A stretch of DNA of 64,000 bases from an uncultured Tateyamaria sp. GTDB taxonomy: Bacteria; Pseudomonadota; Alphaproteobacteria; Rhodobacterales; Rhodobacteraceae. The position numbers were made by a program, and so were the translations under genes. Below are positions 44,002 to 53,627 of the stretch, piece after piece. The stretch spans positions 1 to 64,000 of the forward strand of contig NZ_CANNGP010000009.1 of NCBI RefSeq assembly GCF_947504105.1. Reading direction: 5' to 3'. Each line of letters begins with the position of its first letter. Position 1 is the first letter of the stretch. Below the pieces are notes generated by a model. The model worked only from the letters and a program-made list of their open reading frames with translations. It did not search any database and was not told where the DNA came from.

Positions 44002-45105
44002 TCAGCCCTTTCTCGCGTCATTGAGAGCGGCCGGGAGCGCCTTGGCAAAGGCATCAAGGTTTTCAGCCGTGCCGCAACTGACCCGGATGCAGCGGTTCTG
44101 GGGCGCGGCAAAGGGCATGCGAACAAAGATGCCGCGCGCGATCAGCCCGTCCAGAACGGCCTTGGCAAAAGCGCCATCCGCACCGCAATCAATGGCGACA
44201 AAGTTGGTGGCCGAGGGCAGAGTGGTCAGCCCGTTGTCGCTTGCGATCCGGGCAATGCGGTCGCGCGCTTCGCCAATCCGCTCCTGAACATGGCCCAAAT
44301 GGGATTGATCCTGCAGCGCGGCCAGCGCTCCGGCCTGTGCGGCGCGGTTCATGCCAAAATGGTTGCGCACCTTGTTGAACGCATCAATCAGGGGGGCTGC
44401 CCCGATGGCATAGCCGACGCGCGCACCCGCAAGGCCATAGACCTTGGAAAAGGTGCGCATGCGGATCACGCGCGTGTCACCTGGATCGATCTCCGGCGCT
44501 GTGCCCGGTGGGGCGCATTCGATATAGGCTTCGTCCAGAACAAGAACACAGCCATCGGGCAATCGATCCAGCGCCCGTTCCAGCGTCTTGCCATCATGCC
44601 ACGTGCCCATGGGATTGTCCGGATTGGCAAGGTAAACCAGCTTCGCGCCGGTCTCTGCCGCCTTGGAAAACAGCGCCCCGGGGCCTTCATGGTCGTCGCT
44701 GTAGGGGACGGTGTGCAACGTGCCGCCATAGCCCGCAACGTGGTAGTTGAAGGTCGGGTAGGCGCCCAGCGATGTCACGACATGGTCACCCGGCCCAACA
44801 AAAAGGCGCACGAGGTAACCCAGCAGGCCATCGATCCCTTCGCCCACCATGATATGCTGCGCATCGATCCCGTGACGTACAGCAAGTGCTTGACGCAGAT
44901 CGTGATTTTCCGGGTCGCCGTATTTCCAGAGGTCCACTGCCGCCATGGCTTCGGCCACCTTGGGTGAGGGGCCAAAGACGCTTTCATTGGCGCCCAGCCG
45001 CGCCTCGAACGCGGCACTGCGTGCGCGCTCCTGCGCTTCGGGGCCGACAAAGGGCACGGTAGAGGGCAGGCTGGCGGCGAGCGGGGTCAGGCGAAGATCG
45101 GTCAT
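44002..45105 (-). CDS. Histidinol-phosphate aminotransferase-like enzyme
   Basis: This 367-residue fold-type I aminotransferase has the HisC-like layout: RLGANESVFGPSP near the N-terminus, NPDNPMGTW, the aspartate in LVLDEAYIE, the PLP lysine in RTFSKVYGLAGARVGY and the late arginine in CIRVSCGT. No other his genes are nearby, so another aromatic or related amine substrate is possible. The ATG at 45105 is chosen by homology impression, since an upstream frame to 45195 exists; no ribosome site is seen. Confidence 0.78.
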   Translation of the reverse strand: MTDLRLTPLAASLPSTVPFVGPEAQERARSAAFEARLGANESVFGPSPKVAEAMAAVDLWKYGDPENHDLRQALAVRHGIDAQHIMVGEGIDGLLGYLVRLFVGPGDHVVTSLGAYPTFNYHVAGYGGTLHTVPYSDDHEGPGALFSKAAETGAKLVYLANPDNPMGTWHDGKTLERALDRLPDGCVLVLDEAYIECAPPGTAPEIDPGDTRVIRMRTFSKVYGLAGARVGYAIGAAPLIDAFNKVRNHFGMNRAAQAGALAALQDQSHLGHVQERIGEARDRIARIASDNGLTTLPSATNFVAIDCGADGAFAKAVLDGLIARGIFVRMPFAAPQNRCIRVSCGTAENLDAFAKALPAALNDARKG

Positions 45106-45207
45106 ATCGAGAGGGGTAGCGCGGCACGCCATGGCGGGCAATGCCCTTACGTTCTGCTGGTATGGGATGCCGGTTTGCGCTTCTCTCGCTGTCAAAGGAG
45201 ATTGCCC

Positions 45208-46002
45208 ATGTCAGATCGTGTATCCGTTACCTACGAAAACCACATCGCCCATGTGCGCCTGACCCGCGCGGACAAGATGAACGCGGTGGATCAGGCCATG
45301 ATTGACGGGATCATCGCCGCCGGGAACGAGGTGGCGGCCAGCAACGCCCGCGTCTGCGTGATCTCGGGCGAGGGCAAAGGGTTCTGCGCAGGCATCGACA
45401 TCGGCGGCTTGGGGGCCATGATCGGCAAGGACCCGGTTGACTTGATGATGCCGCGCACCCACGGGGACGGAACCACCAACCAGTGGCAAGAGGTGTCCAT
45501 GGTCTGGACCCGCGTGCCCGTGCCCGTCATTGCGGCTGTGCACGGCGTGTGTTTCGGTGCCGGGATGCAGCTGGCGCTGGGCGCGGATATTCGGATCGCG
45601 GCACCTGATGCGCGGTTCGCGGTGATGGAGATGAAATGGGGCATTGTGCCGGATATGGGCGGCATGGTGTTGATGCCACGGCTGTTACGGTCGGATGTGA
45701 TGCGCAAGCTGACCTACACGGCAGAGCCGGTTCCTGCCGAAAAAGCAGAGGCTTGGGGTCTGGTTACCGAGTTGGCCGATGATCCGTTAGCCGCCGCGAT
45801 GGCGCTGGCCGAGACGCTCACGTTGAAATCGCCTGCGGCGTTGCGGGCCGCGAAGGCCCTGATCGGATATTCCGAGACCCATCAAGCGGATGACGTGCTG
45901 TTGGAAGAGAGCCGGATGCAGGCTGGTTTGATCGGCACGCCCGAGCAAATGGAAGTTATCGCGGCGCAGATGCAGAAGCGGGCGCCTGTATTCAAGGGGT
46001 GA
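45208..46002 (+). CDS. Enoyl-CoA hydratase/isomerase (crotonase family)
   Basis: This 264-residue crotonase has the first oxyanion-hole loop in SGEGKGFCAGIDIGGL and the second in AAVHGVCFGAGMQLALGADIRIA. Its glutamate region reads MEMKWGIVPDMGG. The start ATG 45208 has AAAGGAGA upstream. It probably acts on fatty or branched acyl-CoA; relatives include paaG/caiD-like proteins. It is divergent from the HisC-like gene. Confidence 0.85.
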   Translation: MSDRVSVTYENHIAHVRLTRADKMNAVDQAMIDGIIAAGNEVAASNARVCVISGEGKGFCAGIDIGGLGAMIGKDPVDLMMPRTHGDGTTNQWQEVSMVWTRVPVPVIAAVHGVCFGAGMQLALGADIRIAAPDARFAVMEMKWGIVPDMGGMVLMPRLLRSDVMRKLTYTAEPVPAEKAEAWGLVTELADDPLAAAMALAETLTLKSPAALRAAKALIGYSETHQADDVLLEESRMQAGLIGTPEQMEVIAAQMQKRAPVFKG

Positions 46003-46068
46003 GGCGCGTCTTAACGCAGCGCGCGTGATCTGGCGGACGCGCTTGCGCGCGACACCATTTACTTGTGG

Positions 46069-46124
46069 GTGGGGGCTCTGCCCCCAGACCCCCGAAGTTT
46101 AATTGGCAAGATGAAGACGGATCA
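46069..46124 (-). repeat. REP-like extragenic element with hairpin, 3' end of valS
   Basis: The hairpin GGGGG-CTCTG-CCCCC (46071-46085) is followed by GACCCCCG and the string TTTAATTGGCAAGATGAAG up to the valS stop. A degenerate copy without the hairpin lies at the metF stop (54192-54223). Similar strings occur many times at gene ends in Rhodobacteraceae, as I recall. In valS orientation the hairpin follows the stop as a possible terminator. Confidence 0.6.
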
Positions 46125-49100
46125 AAGTTCCTTAAGGCGGGTGAGGGCCTCTTGGAGCTTGCTTTCTTCTTCTTCGCGTAAGCGGAGGTTGGCTTTGGTT
46201 TCCTCGACCACCTCTGCGGGGGCGCTTTCTGCGAATTTGGGATTCTTGAGCCGTCCGCGCAGTCCGCCCAGTTCCTTGGCGAGCTTGCCGAGGGTCTTTT
46301 CGAGCCGCGCGATTTCTTCGCCCACGTCGATGACATCTGCGAGGGGCAGGCCGAACGTACCGCCTGAGACAGCCAATGCGACGGTGCCTTTGGGGAAGTC
46401 ATCGACGTCCGTGAGGCTTTCGAGCCGGGCGAAGCGGTGGATGAGAGCCTTGTTGCGCTCATAGGCGGCTTTGGCCCGCGGCTCGAACCCTTTGACCACG
46501 CACGGTACATAGGCGCCAGCGGGCACATGCATCTGGGCGCGGGCGGAGCGGATGGCTTCGATGAGACGGATCACCCAGTTGAGTTCGGCGTCGGCCTCTG
46601 CGTCGACCAGATCGGTGGTGTAGGTGGGCCAGTCGGCGTGGATCAGGCGTTTGGAGCGCTGTTTCTGCTGCCATAGCTCTTCGGTGATGAAGGGCATGAT
46701 CGGGTGCAAAAGGATCAGGCATTGGTCGAGCGCCCAGGCGTAGGTGGCCTTGGTTTCCTCGATTTCTTCTGCCGTGCCTTCGTCGAAGATTGGCTTGGTG
46801 AATTCCAGATACCAGTCGCAGAACGTGTTCCAGGTAAAGGCGTAGAGGGCGCTGGCCGCGTCGTTGAAGCGGTAGTCGGTCAGGGCCTGGTCGACCGTTT
46901 CGCGGGTTTTTGAAAGTTCGCCTTTGATCCAACGGTTGAGGGGGTGCTTAGTGTCTGGCACTTCGGCGGAGTGGGGCAGGTCGAAGATGCCCCGCATCTC
47001 GCCGTAGCTGGCAGCGTTCCACAGCTTGGTGCCGAAGTTGCGGTAGCCCGCGATGCGTTGGGTGTCGAGTTTGAGCGTGCCGCCCAAGCTTGCCATGGCC
47101 GCAGACGAGAACCGCAGCGCGTCGGCGCCGTACTCTTCGATCAGGTCCAGCGGGTCCATGACGTTGCCGGTGGATTTCGACATCTTCTTGCCCTTGGCGT
47201 CGCGGACGAGGCCATGGAGGTAGACGGTGTCGAAGGGAATTTTGTCGGTGATCGCCAGTTGCATCATCATCATGCGGGCGACCCAGAAGAACAGGATGTC
47301 CTGGCCAGTGATGAGGTCGGAGGTGGGCAAGTATTTTTGTAGTTCGGGCGTGTCCTCGGGCCAGCCGAGGGTGCCGATGGGCCAGAGGCCGGAGGAGAAC
47401 CAGGTGTCGAGGACGTCGGGGTCGCGGTAGAGCACAACTGCTTCCTCCTTGGGAAAGCGATTTTGATCGACGAGGTCTTCCGCAAACTCAATCGCCAAGT
47501 CATCCAGAGCCATGTTTTCTGGGAACGGGGTGACTGGCCAGCCTTTATTTTCCCGGCGCGCTTCCCAGTCGGCTTTGTATTCATCCCTTTTCAGTTCGAC
47601 AAAGGTATGTTCATACCCTTGCTCAGAACCAGCGTAGTACTCTGCCGCCTGTTGAGCCGCCTGTTGGAAAGTTGCGCCACAGAATGCCACGGGCGACTTG
47701 TAGTCATGTGGCCCATTGTCGTTTCGTTCTGGCCCATACCAAACCGGGATCTGATGCCCCCACCACAACTGGCGCGAAATGCACCAGGGTTCGATGTTTT
47801 CGAGCCAGTGGAAATAGACCTTCTCGCCGCTCTCGGGCAGGATTTTGACGTCGCCGTTTTTGACCGCATCGAGCGCAGGGCCGACGATCTTGGCCGAGTC
47901 CACGAACCATTGGTCGGTAAGCAGGGGTTCGATGACCACGCGTGAACGGTCGCCGAAGGGCTGCATGATGGGTTTGTTTTCGACATAAGGGCGGGTTTCG
48001 GTGACGTCGTTGCCATCCTCGTCCTTTGCCGTCACGGTCTCCATTACCGCGTTGCCCTCTGCCGTGATGTCGGCGACGACGACCTTGCGCGCGTTCTCGC
48101 GCGACATACCGCGATAGTCGTCGGGGACGAGGTTCATGGCGGCGATCACGGACTCGTCCGGTAGTGACACGTCGCCATTGGCGATGGCTTGGGCGGCGGC
48201 GGCCTCTTCGGCGTAGGGTTTGCCGTCGGCGCGCATGTTCGCCTTGCTGTCCATCAGGTTGTACATCGGTATGCCGCCGCGCTTGGCGACCTGATAGTCG
48301 TTGAAGTCGTGCGCGCCCGTGATCTTGACCGCGCCCGAGCCGAAAGTGGGGTCGGGGTATTCGTCGGTGATGATCGGGATCAGGCGGCGGTGTTCTTTTG
48401 GTCCGACCGGGATTTCGCAAAGCGTTCGTTTGCCGTTTTCCCAGAGCGCTGTGTACCTTTCATCGGACGGATTAACCGCAACCGCGCCGTCGCCCAACAT
48501 GGTTTCGGGGCGCGTGGTGGCGATGGAAATGTAGTCGCGCTCCTCTTCCAGCGTGACGTTCCCGTCCTCGTCCTTTTCGACATAGGTGTAGGTTTCGCCG
48601 CCTGCGAGTGGGTACTTGAAGTGCCACATGTGGCCGGGCACTTCGATGTTTTCGACTTCGAGGTCGGAAATCGCCGTCTCGAAATGTGGGTCCCAGTTCA
48701 CCAGCCGCTTGCCGCGGTAGATCAGGCCCTGATTGAACATCTCGACAAAGACCTTGATGACGGCGTCGTGGAAGTTGCCTTCCTCACCCTCGGGTGCGCC
48801 GGGTGCGCCAGACATTGTGAAGGCCTCGCGCGACCAGTCGCAGGAGGCGCCGAGGCGCTTAAGCTGGTCACGGATGGTGCCGCCGGATTCCGCCTTCCAT
48901 TCCCAGATTTTTTGGGTGAACGCCTCGCGTCCCAGTTCCGTGCGCGACGGTTGTTGGGTTTCCGCGAGCCGCCGTTCGACGACCATCTGCGTGGCGATGC
49001 CTGCGTGGTCCGTTCCGGGCTGCCAGAGCGTGTCGAAGCCGCGCATGCGGTGCCAGCGCGTGAGGATGTCCTGCAGCGTGTTGTTGAAGGCGTGCCCCAT

Positions 49101-49256
49101 GTGCAGGACGCCGGTGACGTTGGGGGGCGGGATCATCACGCAATAGGTGGCCGCATCGGTGCGCGCGTTGGCCCCAGCCTTGAAACAACCCGCAGCTTCC
49201 CAGTCCGCATAGATGCGGGCTTCGGCCTCTTTTGCGTTGAATTTGCCCAGTGCCAT
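46122..49256 (-). CDS. valS: Valyl-tRNA synthetase
   Basis: This 1044-residue class I synthetase has the HIGH-like motif HMGHAF in PPPNVTGVLHMGHAF and the KMSKS motif (GKKMSKSTGNV). An editing CP1 domain lies between, with anticodon-binding helices near residue 760-900 and a C-terminal coiled coil (about 985-1044, rich in K/E/L). The start at 49256 is chosen before MALGKFNAKEAEARIYADWE. Between about residues 520 and 605, before LYRDPDVLDTW, there is a charged, AT-richer insert that is longer than in typical ValRS. Confidence 0.95.
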   Translation of the reverse strand: MALGKFNAKEAEARIYADWEAAGCFKAGANARTDAATYCVMIPPPNVTGVLHMGHAFNNTLQDILTRWHRMRGFDTLWQPGTDHAGIATQMVVERRLAETQQPSRTELGREAFTQKIWEWKAESGGTIRDQLKRLGASCDWSREAFTMSGAPGAPEGEEGNFHDAVIKVFVEMFNQGLIYRGKRLVNWDPHFETAISDLEVENIEVPGHMWHFKYPLAGGETYTYVEKDEDGNVTLEEERDYISIATTRPETMLGDGAVAVNPSDERYTALWENGKRTLCEIPVGPKEHRRLIPIITDEYPDPTFGSGAVKITGAHDFNDYQVAKRGGIPMYNLMDSKANMRADGKPYAEEAAAAQAIANGDVSLPDESVIAAMNLVPDDYRGMSRENARKVVVADITAEGNAVMETVTAKDEDGNDVTETRPYVENKPIMQPFGDRSRVVIEPLLTDQWFVDSAKIVGPALDAVKNGDVKILPESGEKVYFHWLENIEPWCISRQLWWGHQIPVWYGPERNDNGPHDYKSPVAFCGATFQQAAQQAAEYYAGSEQGYEHTFVELKRDEYKADWEARRENKGWPVTPFPENMALDDLAIEFAEDLVDQNRFPKEEAVVLYRDPDVLDTWFSSGLWPIGTLGWPEDTPELQKYLPTSDLITGQDILFFWVARMMMMQLAITDKIPFDTVYLHGLVRDAKGKKMSKSTGNVMDPLDLIEEYGADALRFSSAAMASLGGTLKLDTQRIAGYRNFGTKLWNAASYGEMRGIFDLPHSAEVPDTKHPLNRWIKGELSKTRETVDQALTDYRFNDAASALYAFTWNTFCDWYLEFTKPIFDEGTAEEIEETKATYAWALDQCLILLHPIMPFITEELWQQKQRSKRLIHADWPTYTTDLVDAEADAELNWVIRLIEAIRSARAQMHVPAGAYVPCVVKGFEPRAKAAYERNKALIHRFARLESLTDVDDFPKGTVALAVSGGTFGLPLADVIDVGEEIARLEKTLGKLAKELGGLRGRLKNPKFAESAPAEVVEETKANLRLREEEESKLQEALTRLKEL

Positions 49257-49356
49257 GGTGGTGGCCCCCTTGATTGCTTGGCGCGTGAGATAGCGGGGTG
49301 GGGGTGTGAAGGGAAGGGGGTTTTGGTAACGCAATGTGTGGATTAGAGTTTCGCTT

Positions 49357-50142
49357 ATGAAAGACTATTCAAACGGGCCAGCGCCGGGGTTTTGGCGGCT
49401 CTGGTGGAATGCGGGAGCATTCCTGCCTTTACTCTTCCTGCTTAGTTTTGGTGTCCTCGGCGTTGAGAGTGCGCGCGCCTTTTTTGCCCATCGTGACTTT
49501 GATGCGCATGGTGTCGAGACAGAGGCAGAAGTCATGTTCCGATGGGTGATGGGACAAGACGTCAAGGGCGAAGGGAGCGAACTCGATCTGCATTCCTCGG
49601 AAAACTTGTATGTTGTCCTCCGTTATCGGGTAGGCGACAGAGAGTTTCGTGAAGCAAGGAATGTATCGCCCGCTTTTTTCGAACGTTCGCTGCCGGGTAG
49701 CACCCACAGAGTGCGCTACATGCCAGGAGATCCAAGCGATTTACAGTTTGCGATTGGCGAGACTTGGGACAAGGTTGAAAACACGCAGTGGCTTGTACTG
49801 TTGGCCGGGGTGGCGTCGCTTGCCACTTTTGTTCCAACAGTTGTGCTCGCTATGGCTGCATTGCGAGCGCGGCGTTTTGGGCAGGTGGAACTTGCGCGCG
49901 TCGGCGGCGTCCAGACGTTTACCTTTAGAGGACTAACTATGTTTACGCTCGCGTTTTGTGGTGCGGACGGTAGGGATCACAGATCCCTTTCATCAATGAA
50001 CCGTTCCCGTTACGCCTCCTATCCTCCCGGCGTTGAAGTCGAGGTCTATCGGGGTGCCAAAGGGCGCTTATGGTGGGTTGGCGACGTCGGCCCACGCGCG
50101 GCAGCCCCCACGGTGCCGGATGCAGGCAAATCCCGGTCGTAA
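49357..50142 (+). CDS. DUF3592-like membrane protein
   Basis: This 261-residue protein has an N-terminal transmembrane segment (FLPLLFLLSFGVLGVESAR) and a middle beta region with YVVLRYRVGDREFRE and HRVRYMPGDPSDL, typical of DUF3592. A second membrane segment follows (LLAGVASLATFVPTVVLAMAAL). Function unknown. It is divergent from valS. Confidence 0.6.
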   Translation: MKDYSNGPAPGFWRLWWNAGAFLPLLFLLSFGVLGVESARAFFAHRDFDAHGVETEAEVMFRWVMGQDVKGEGSELDLHSSENLYVVLRYRVGDREFREARNVSPAFFERSLPGSTHRVRYMPGDPSDLQFAIGETWDKVENTQWLVLLAGVASLATFVPTVVLAMAALRARRFGQVELARVGGVQTFTFRGLTMFTLAFCGADGRDHRSLSSMNRSRYASYPPGVEVEVYRGAKGRLWWVGDVGPRAAAPTVPDAGKSRS

Positions 50143-50217
50143 CTGGCGCTGGACACTGCGCGTTTACACGATAGGTTCGCGCATAACGATGCCCTTTGGC
50201 TGACAGGAGTTTCCCCC

Positions 50218-52515
50218 ATGGACAAGTTCGGCAAATCCCAGCCCGTGAAACGCCGCGAGGATGTGCGGTTTCTGACCGGAGAGGGGCGCTATGTGGATGA
50301 CATTGCCCCGGCGAATGCGTTGCAGACCTTCGTGTTCCGGTCGCCGGTCGCGCATGCTGTGATTACCGAACTGGATGTGAGCGACGCGCGCGACGCTGAC
50401 GGAGTACATGCCGTCTATGTTCTGGCAGACCTCGAAGCGGCAGGCATGAACGTTGGAATGCAGGGTGCGACGGTCAAGAATCGCAACGGCACGGATGGTG
50501 CGGCACCTGAGCGGCCCATTCTGGCGCGCGGCCATTTGCGCTTTGTGGGCGAGCCCATTGCCGTTGTCGTGGCCGAAACACTGGCGCAGGCCCGTGACGC
50601 GGCCGAGATGATCATGCTCGACTATGACGATCTGCCCGCCAAGATGGATATGGCGTCAGGTGGCGAGGTGGTGCACGCCGAAGCGCCGGACAATGTGGCC
50701 TATGACTGGCATATGGGTGACGAGGCGGCGACCCAGGCGGCCTTTGACGCAGCGGCGCGCATCGTGTCGCTGGATGTGGGGGACAACCGCGTCATCGTGA
50801 ACTCGATGGAGCCGCGCGGCTGCTACGCAGAGCCCGAAGGGAACCGCGTGCATGTGGCCATCAACGGGCAGGGCGTGTGGGGGCCGAAAGACCAATTGGC
50901 CAAGGCGCTGAACGTTCCAGCAGACGATATCCGCGTGACCAACCCGGACACCGGCGGCGGTTTCGGGATGAAGGGGATGATGTACCCGGAATATTTCGTC
51001 GTGGCCCATGCCGCCCGCGCCCTGAAGCGTCCCGTGCGCTGGATGTCCGAGCGGACCGAGGCGATGCTGTCGGACAATGCGGGCCGCGATCTGACTTCGC
51101 TGACCGAACTGGCCTTTGACGAAAACCATCGCATCATCGGCTACCGCGTGTTCACCGAAGCGAATATGGGCGCCTATAACTCGCAATATGCGCAAGCCAT
51201 TCAGACGCAGCTGTTCAGCCGCGTGCTGACCGGGGTTTATGACATGCCCGCCGCGTATCTGCGCTCTGTCGGCTACTACACCAACACCACACAGGTCGAC
51301 GCCTACCGGGGCGCGGGGCGGCCCGAAGCGATCTATATTCTTGAGCGTGCCATGGACCGGGCAGCGCGTGAATTGGGTGTGGACCCGCTTGAACTGCGCC
51401 GCATCAACTTCATCAAGCCCGCGCAGTTCCCCTATGACACGCTGGTCGGTGAAACCTATGACGTGGGCGATTTCGACAAGGTGCTGACCCGCGCCGAGGC
51501 AGAGGCGGATATCCCCGGCTTTGCCGCGCGCAAAGCTGCCGATGCGGCAGGGGGGCGCCTGCGCGGTCTGGGCCTGTGTTACTATATCGAAAGCATTCTG
51601 GGTGATCCTGCCGAAAGTGCGAAGGTTGAATTCACAGAAGAGGGCCGTGTGAACATTTATGTCGGCACCCAATCGAACGGGCAGGGGCACGAGACGGTCT
51701 ATGCCCAGTTCCTTGCTGATCAGACCGGAATCCCGGTGGACATGATCGACGTGGTGCAAGGGGACAGTGACCGGATCAAGCAGGGTGGCGGCACGGGTGG
51801 GTCCCGGTCCGTGACCGTGCAGAACACCGCGACACTGGCGACGGTGGATGTGATGCGCGAGGCGTTTGTCGCGTTCCTGAGCGAGGAAGAGGGGGTGCCT
51901 GCCTCCGATATCTCCTTTGATGATGAGCAGTTCCGGATGGAGGGGTCGAACATGACGCCGACCATGCTCGAGGTGGCCGAGATGGCCCGCGAGAAGGGGC
52001 GCGAGGACCTGCTGGTGCATGAACAGCGCACCAAGCTCGAGGCGCGCAGCTTCCCCAACGGCTGTCATGTTACAGAGGTTGTTGTGGATCCCGACACGGG
52101 TGTCGTGGCCGTGGACCGTTATGCTGTCGTTGACGATTTTGGCAATCTTATCAACCCGATGCTGGCCGAAGGTCAGGTGCATGGCGGGGTTGTTCAAGGC
52201 ATCGGACAGGCGCTGACAGAGCATGTTCAGTTCGATGAGGACGGCCAATTGCTCACGGCAACGTTCATGGATTATGCCTTGCCCCGCGCCGATGACGTTC
52301 CTTACATCGGGTTTACGTCAGAGCCGGTTCCGTCAACCGCGAATGTCATGGGCATGAAAGGATGTGGCGAGGCTGGCACGGTCGGTGCGTTGGCTGCGGT
52401 GTCCAACGCGGTGCAGGACGCGCTGTGGGAGCACGGCGTGCGGCAGGCGGATATGCCATTCACACCGATGAAGGTTTGGGACTTGATGAAAGATGCTCGG
52501 ATCGCGGCTGAATAA
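50218..52515 (+). CDS. CoxL form II-like molybdopterin-binding dehydrogenase large subunit
   Basis: This 765-residue protein belongs to the xanthine dehydrogenase/aldehyde oxidase family, Mo-binding subunit. The form II active-site motif AYRGAGR is present, with RWMSERTEAM and GQGHETVYAQFLADQ and the late GCGEAGTVGAL with the catalytic glutamate. The true CO dehydrogenase motif (AYxCSFR) is absent, so CO oxidation is unlikely. No CoxM (FAD) or CoxS (2Fe-2S) gene lies next to it, so partners must be elsewhere. The substrate is an unknown aldehyde or aromatic compound. Confidence 0.88.
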   Translation: MDKFGKSQPVKRREDVRFLTGEGRYVDDIAPANALQTFVFRSPVAHAVITELDVSDARDADGVHAVYVLADLEAAGMNVGMQGATVKNRNGTDGAAPERPILARGHLRFVGEPIAVVVAETLAQARDAAEMIMLDYDDLPAKMDMASGGEVVHAEAPDNVAYDWHMGDEAATQAAFDAAARIVSLDVGDNRVIVNSMEPRGCYAEPEGNRVHVAINGQGVWGPKDQLAKALNVPADDIRVTNPDTGGGFGMKGMMYPEYFVVAHAARALKRPVRWMSERTEAMLSDNAGRDLTSLTELAFDENHRIIGYRVFTEANMGAYNSQYAQAIQTQLFSRVLTGVYDMPAAYLRSVGYYTNTTQVDAYRGAGRPEAIYILERAMDRAARELGVDPLELRRINFIKPAQFPYDTLVGETYDVGDFDKVLTRAEAEADIPGFAARKAADAAGGRLRGLGLCYYIESILGDPAESAKVEFTEEGRVNIYVGTQSNGQGHETVYAQFLADQTGIPVDMIDVVQGDSDRIKQGGGTGGSRSVTVQNTATLATVDVMREAFVAFLSEEEGVPASDISFDDEQFRMEGSNMTPTMLEVAEMAREKGREDLLVHEQRTKLEARSFPNGCHVTEVVVDPDTGVVAVDRYAVVDDFGNLINPMLAEGQVHGGVVQGIGQALTEHVQFDEDGQLLTATFMDYALPRADDVPYIGFTSEPVPSTANVMGMKGCGEAGTVGALAAVSNAVQDALWEHGVRQADMPFTPMKVWDLMKDARIAAE

Positions 52516-53584
52516 TGCCATCTCGAACTGGTTGAAGAACCGGTTCGGGGCAGGCTTGCCAAAAGTGGCCCCGCCGACGCGGGGCCGGACGATCCATGTT
52601 ATCATCATTGATGGCACCATGTCGACGCTGGAACCCGGCGATGAAACCAATGCCGGGCTGACGGCCAAGCTGCTCGGAGAGATGGGCAGCGAGGTGTCGC
52701 TCTATTACGAGCCGGGCCTGCAATGGTCGCATTGGCGCAAGGCGGGTGACGTGATCTTCGGTCGCGGGATCAATCGGCAAATCCGGCGCGCCTATGGCTA
52801 TCTTTCGTCGCGCTACCGGCCCGGGGACAAGGTATTCCTGCTTGGATATTCTCGCGGGGCTTATGCCGTGCGGTCGTTGGCGGGCATCATTGATCGTGTG
52901 GGGTTGCTGACGCCAGAGGCGGCAACGGAGCGCAACATTCGCGACGTCTACCGCCATTACGAGTGCAGCCCTGACGGCGATGCCGCGCGTATTTTCGCGC
53001 GAAACAATTGCCATGCGCAGGTCGAGATCGAGATGATCGGGGTGTGGGATACCGTGAAATCCCTTGGGCTGAACATGCCGTTCCTGTGGCGGCTGAGTGC
53101 GCCGCGCCATGCGTTTCACAACCATCAACTGGGCAGGTCCGTGAAACACGGGTTTCACGCGGTGGCCCGGAACGAAACCCGCGTCGCCTATGCCCCCGTG
53201 ATGTGGGACACCACCCAGGATTGGGACGGGCATCTGATCCAGATGTGGTTTCGCGGTGTGCATGGCGACATTGGCGGGCATCTCTCGGGGCGGCGCGCAT
53301 CGCGCCCGCTGGCCAATATCCCGCTGGTCTGGATGCTGGAACAGGCGGACGCCTGTGGCTTGCCCTTGCCCGAAGGGTGGGCCACGCGGTTCCCGCAAGA
53401 TGCCGAAGCGCCATCCATGGGGACCTTTGCGGGCTTCGGCAAATGGTTTGTCACCCGAAAACCGCGCCGCGCTGGGCTGGACCCGTCAGAGCGTGTTCAC
53501 CCCTCTTTGACGCAGGCCCCACCACCACGATCCTGGTCGGAATGGGTGGCCGATCTGCGTGGAACGGGGGCCGACGCTCTTTGA
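52493..53584 (+). CDS. DUF2235 alpha/beta hydrolase-like protein
   Basis: This 363-residue protein overlaps CoxL by 23 bases. It shows the DUF2235 pattern: IHVIIIDGTMSTL, then GYSRGAYAVRSLAGII with the nucleophile serine, and DTVKSLG and WFRGVHGDIGGH with the aspartate and histidine. Family members include type VI secretion phospholipase effectors and uncharacterised hydrolases. No secretion genes lie near, so an intracellular hydrolase is more likely. Confidence 0.82.
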   Translation: MLGSRLNNAISNWLKNRFGAGLPKVAPPTRGRTIHVIIIDGTMSTLEPGDETNAGLTAKLLGEMGSEVSLYYEPGLQWSHWRKAGDVIFGRGINRQIRRAYGYLSSRYRPGDKVFLLGYSRGAYAVRSLAGIIDRVGLLTPEAATERNIRDVYRHYECSPDGDAARIFARNNCHAQVEIEMIGVWDTVKSLGLNMPFLWRLSAPRHAFHNHQLGRSVKHGFHAVARNETRVAYAPVMWDTTQDWDGHLIQMWFRGVHGDIGGHLSGRRASRPLANIPLVWMLEQADACGLPLPEGWATRFPQDAEAPSMGTFAGFGKWFVTRKPRRAGLDPSERVHPSLTQAPPPRSWSEWVADLRGTGADAL

Positions 53585-53600
53585 TCCTGAGCGGATCAAA
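53580..53600. terminator. Stem-loop between convergent genes
   Basis: An 8-bp perfect stem (TTTGATCC at 53580-53587 with 53593-53600) surrounds a 5-base loop and includes the DUF2235 stop. Its A/T ends would allow termination in both directions, between DUF2235 and the thioesterase. Confidence 0.55.
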
Positions 53601-53627
53601 TTCGCCCCGCCCACCGTCCCAGGTGGG

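Noticed and set aside
44002-45105. Bona fide hisC of histidine biosynthesis
   Set aside because: The motifs fit but no other his genes are near, and HisC-like paralogs are common, so only a HisC-like call is made.
48189-49346. Plus-strand open frame opposite valS
   Set aside because: It is the antisense of conserved valyl-tRNA synthetase sequence including the HIGH region.
50656-52248. Long minus-strand open frame (about 530 codons) opposite the CoxL gene
   Set aside because: Its His/Arg/Gly-rich composition is that of an antisense shadow of a high-GC gene, while the plus strand carries clear CoxL motifs.
50218-52515. Carbon monoxide dehydrogenase (CoxL form I)
   Set aside because: The active-site motif is AYRGAGR (form II) and no coxM or coxS lies adjacent.
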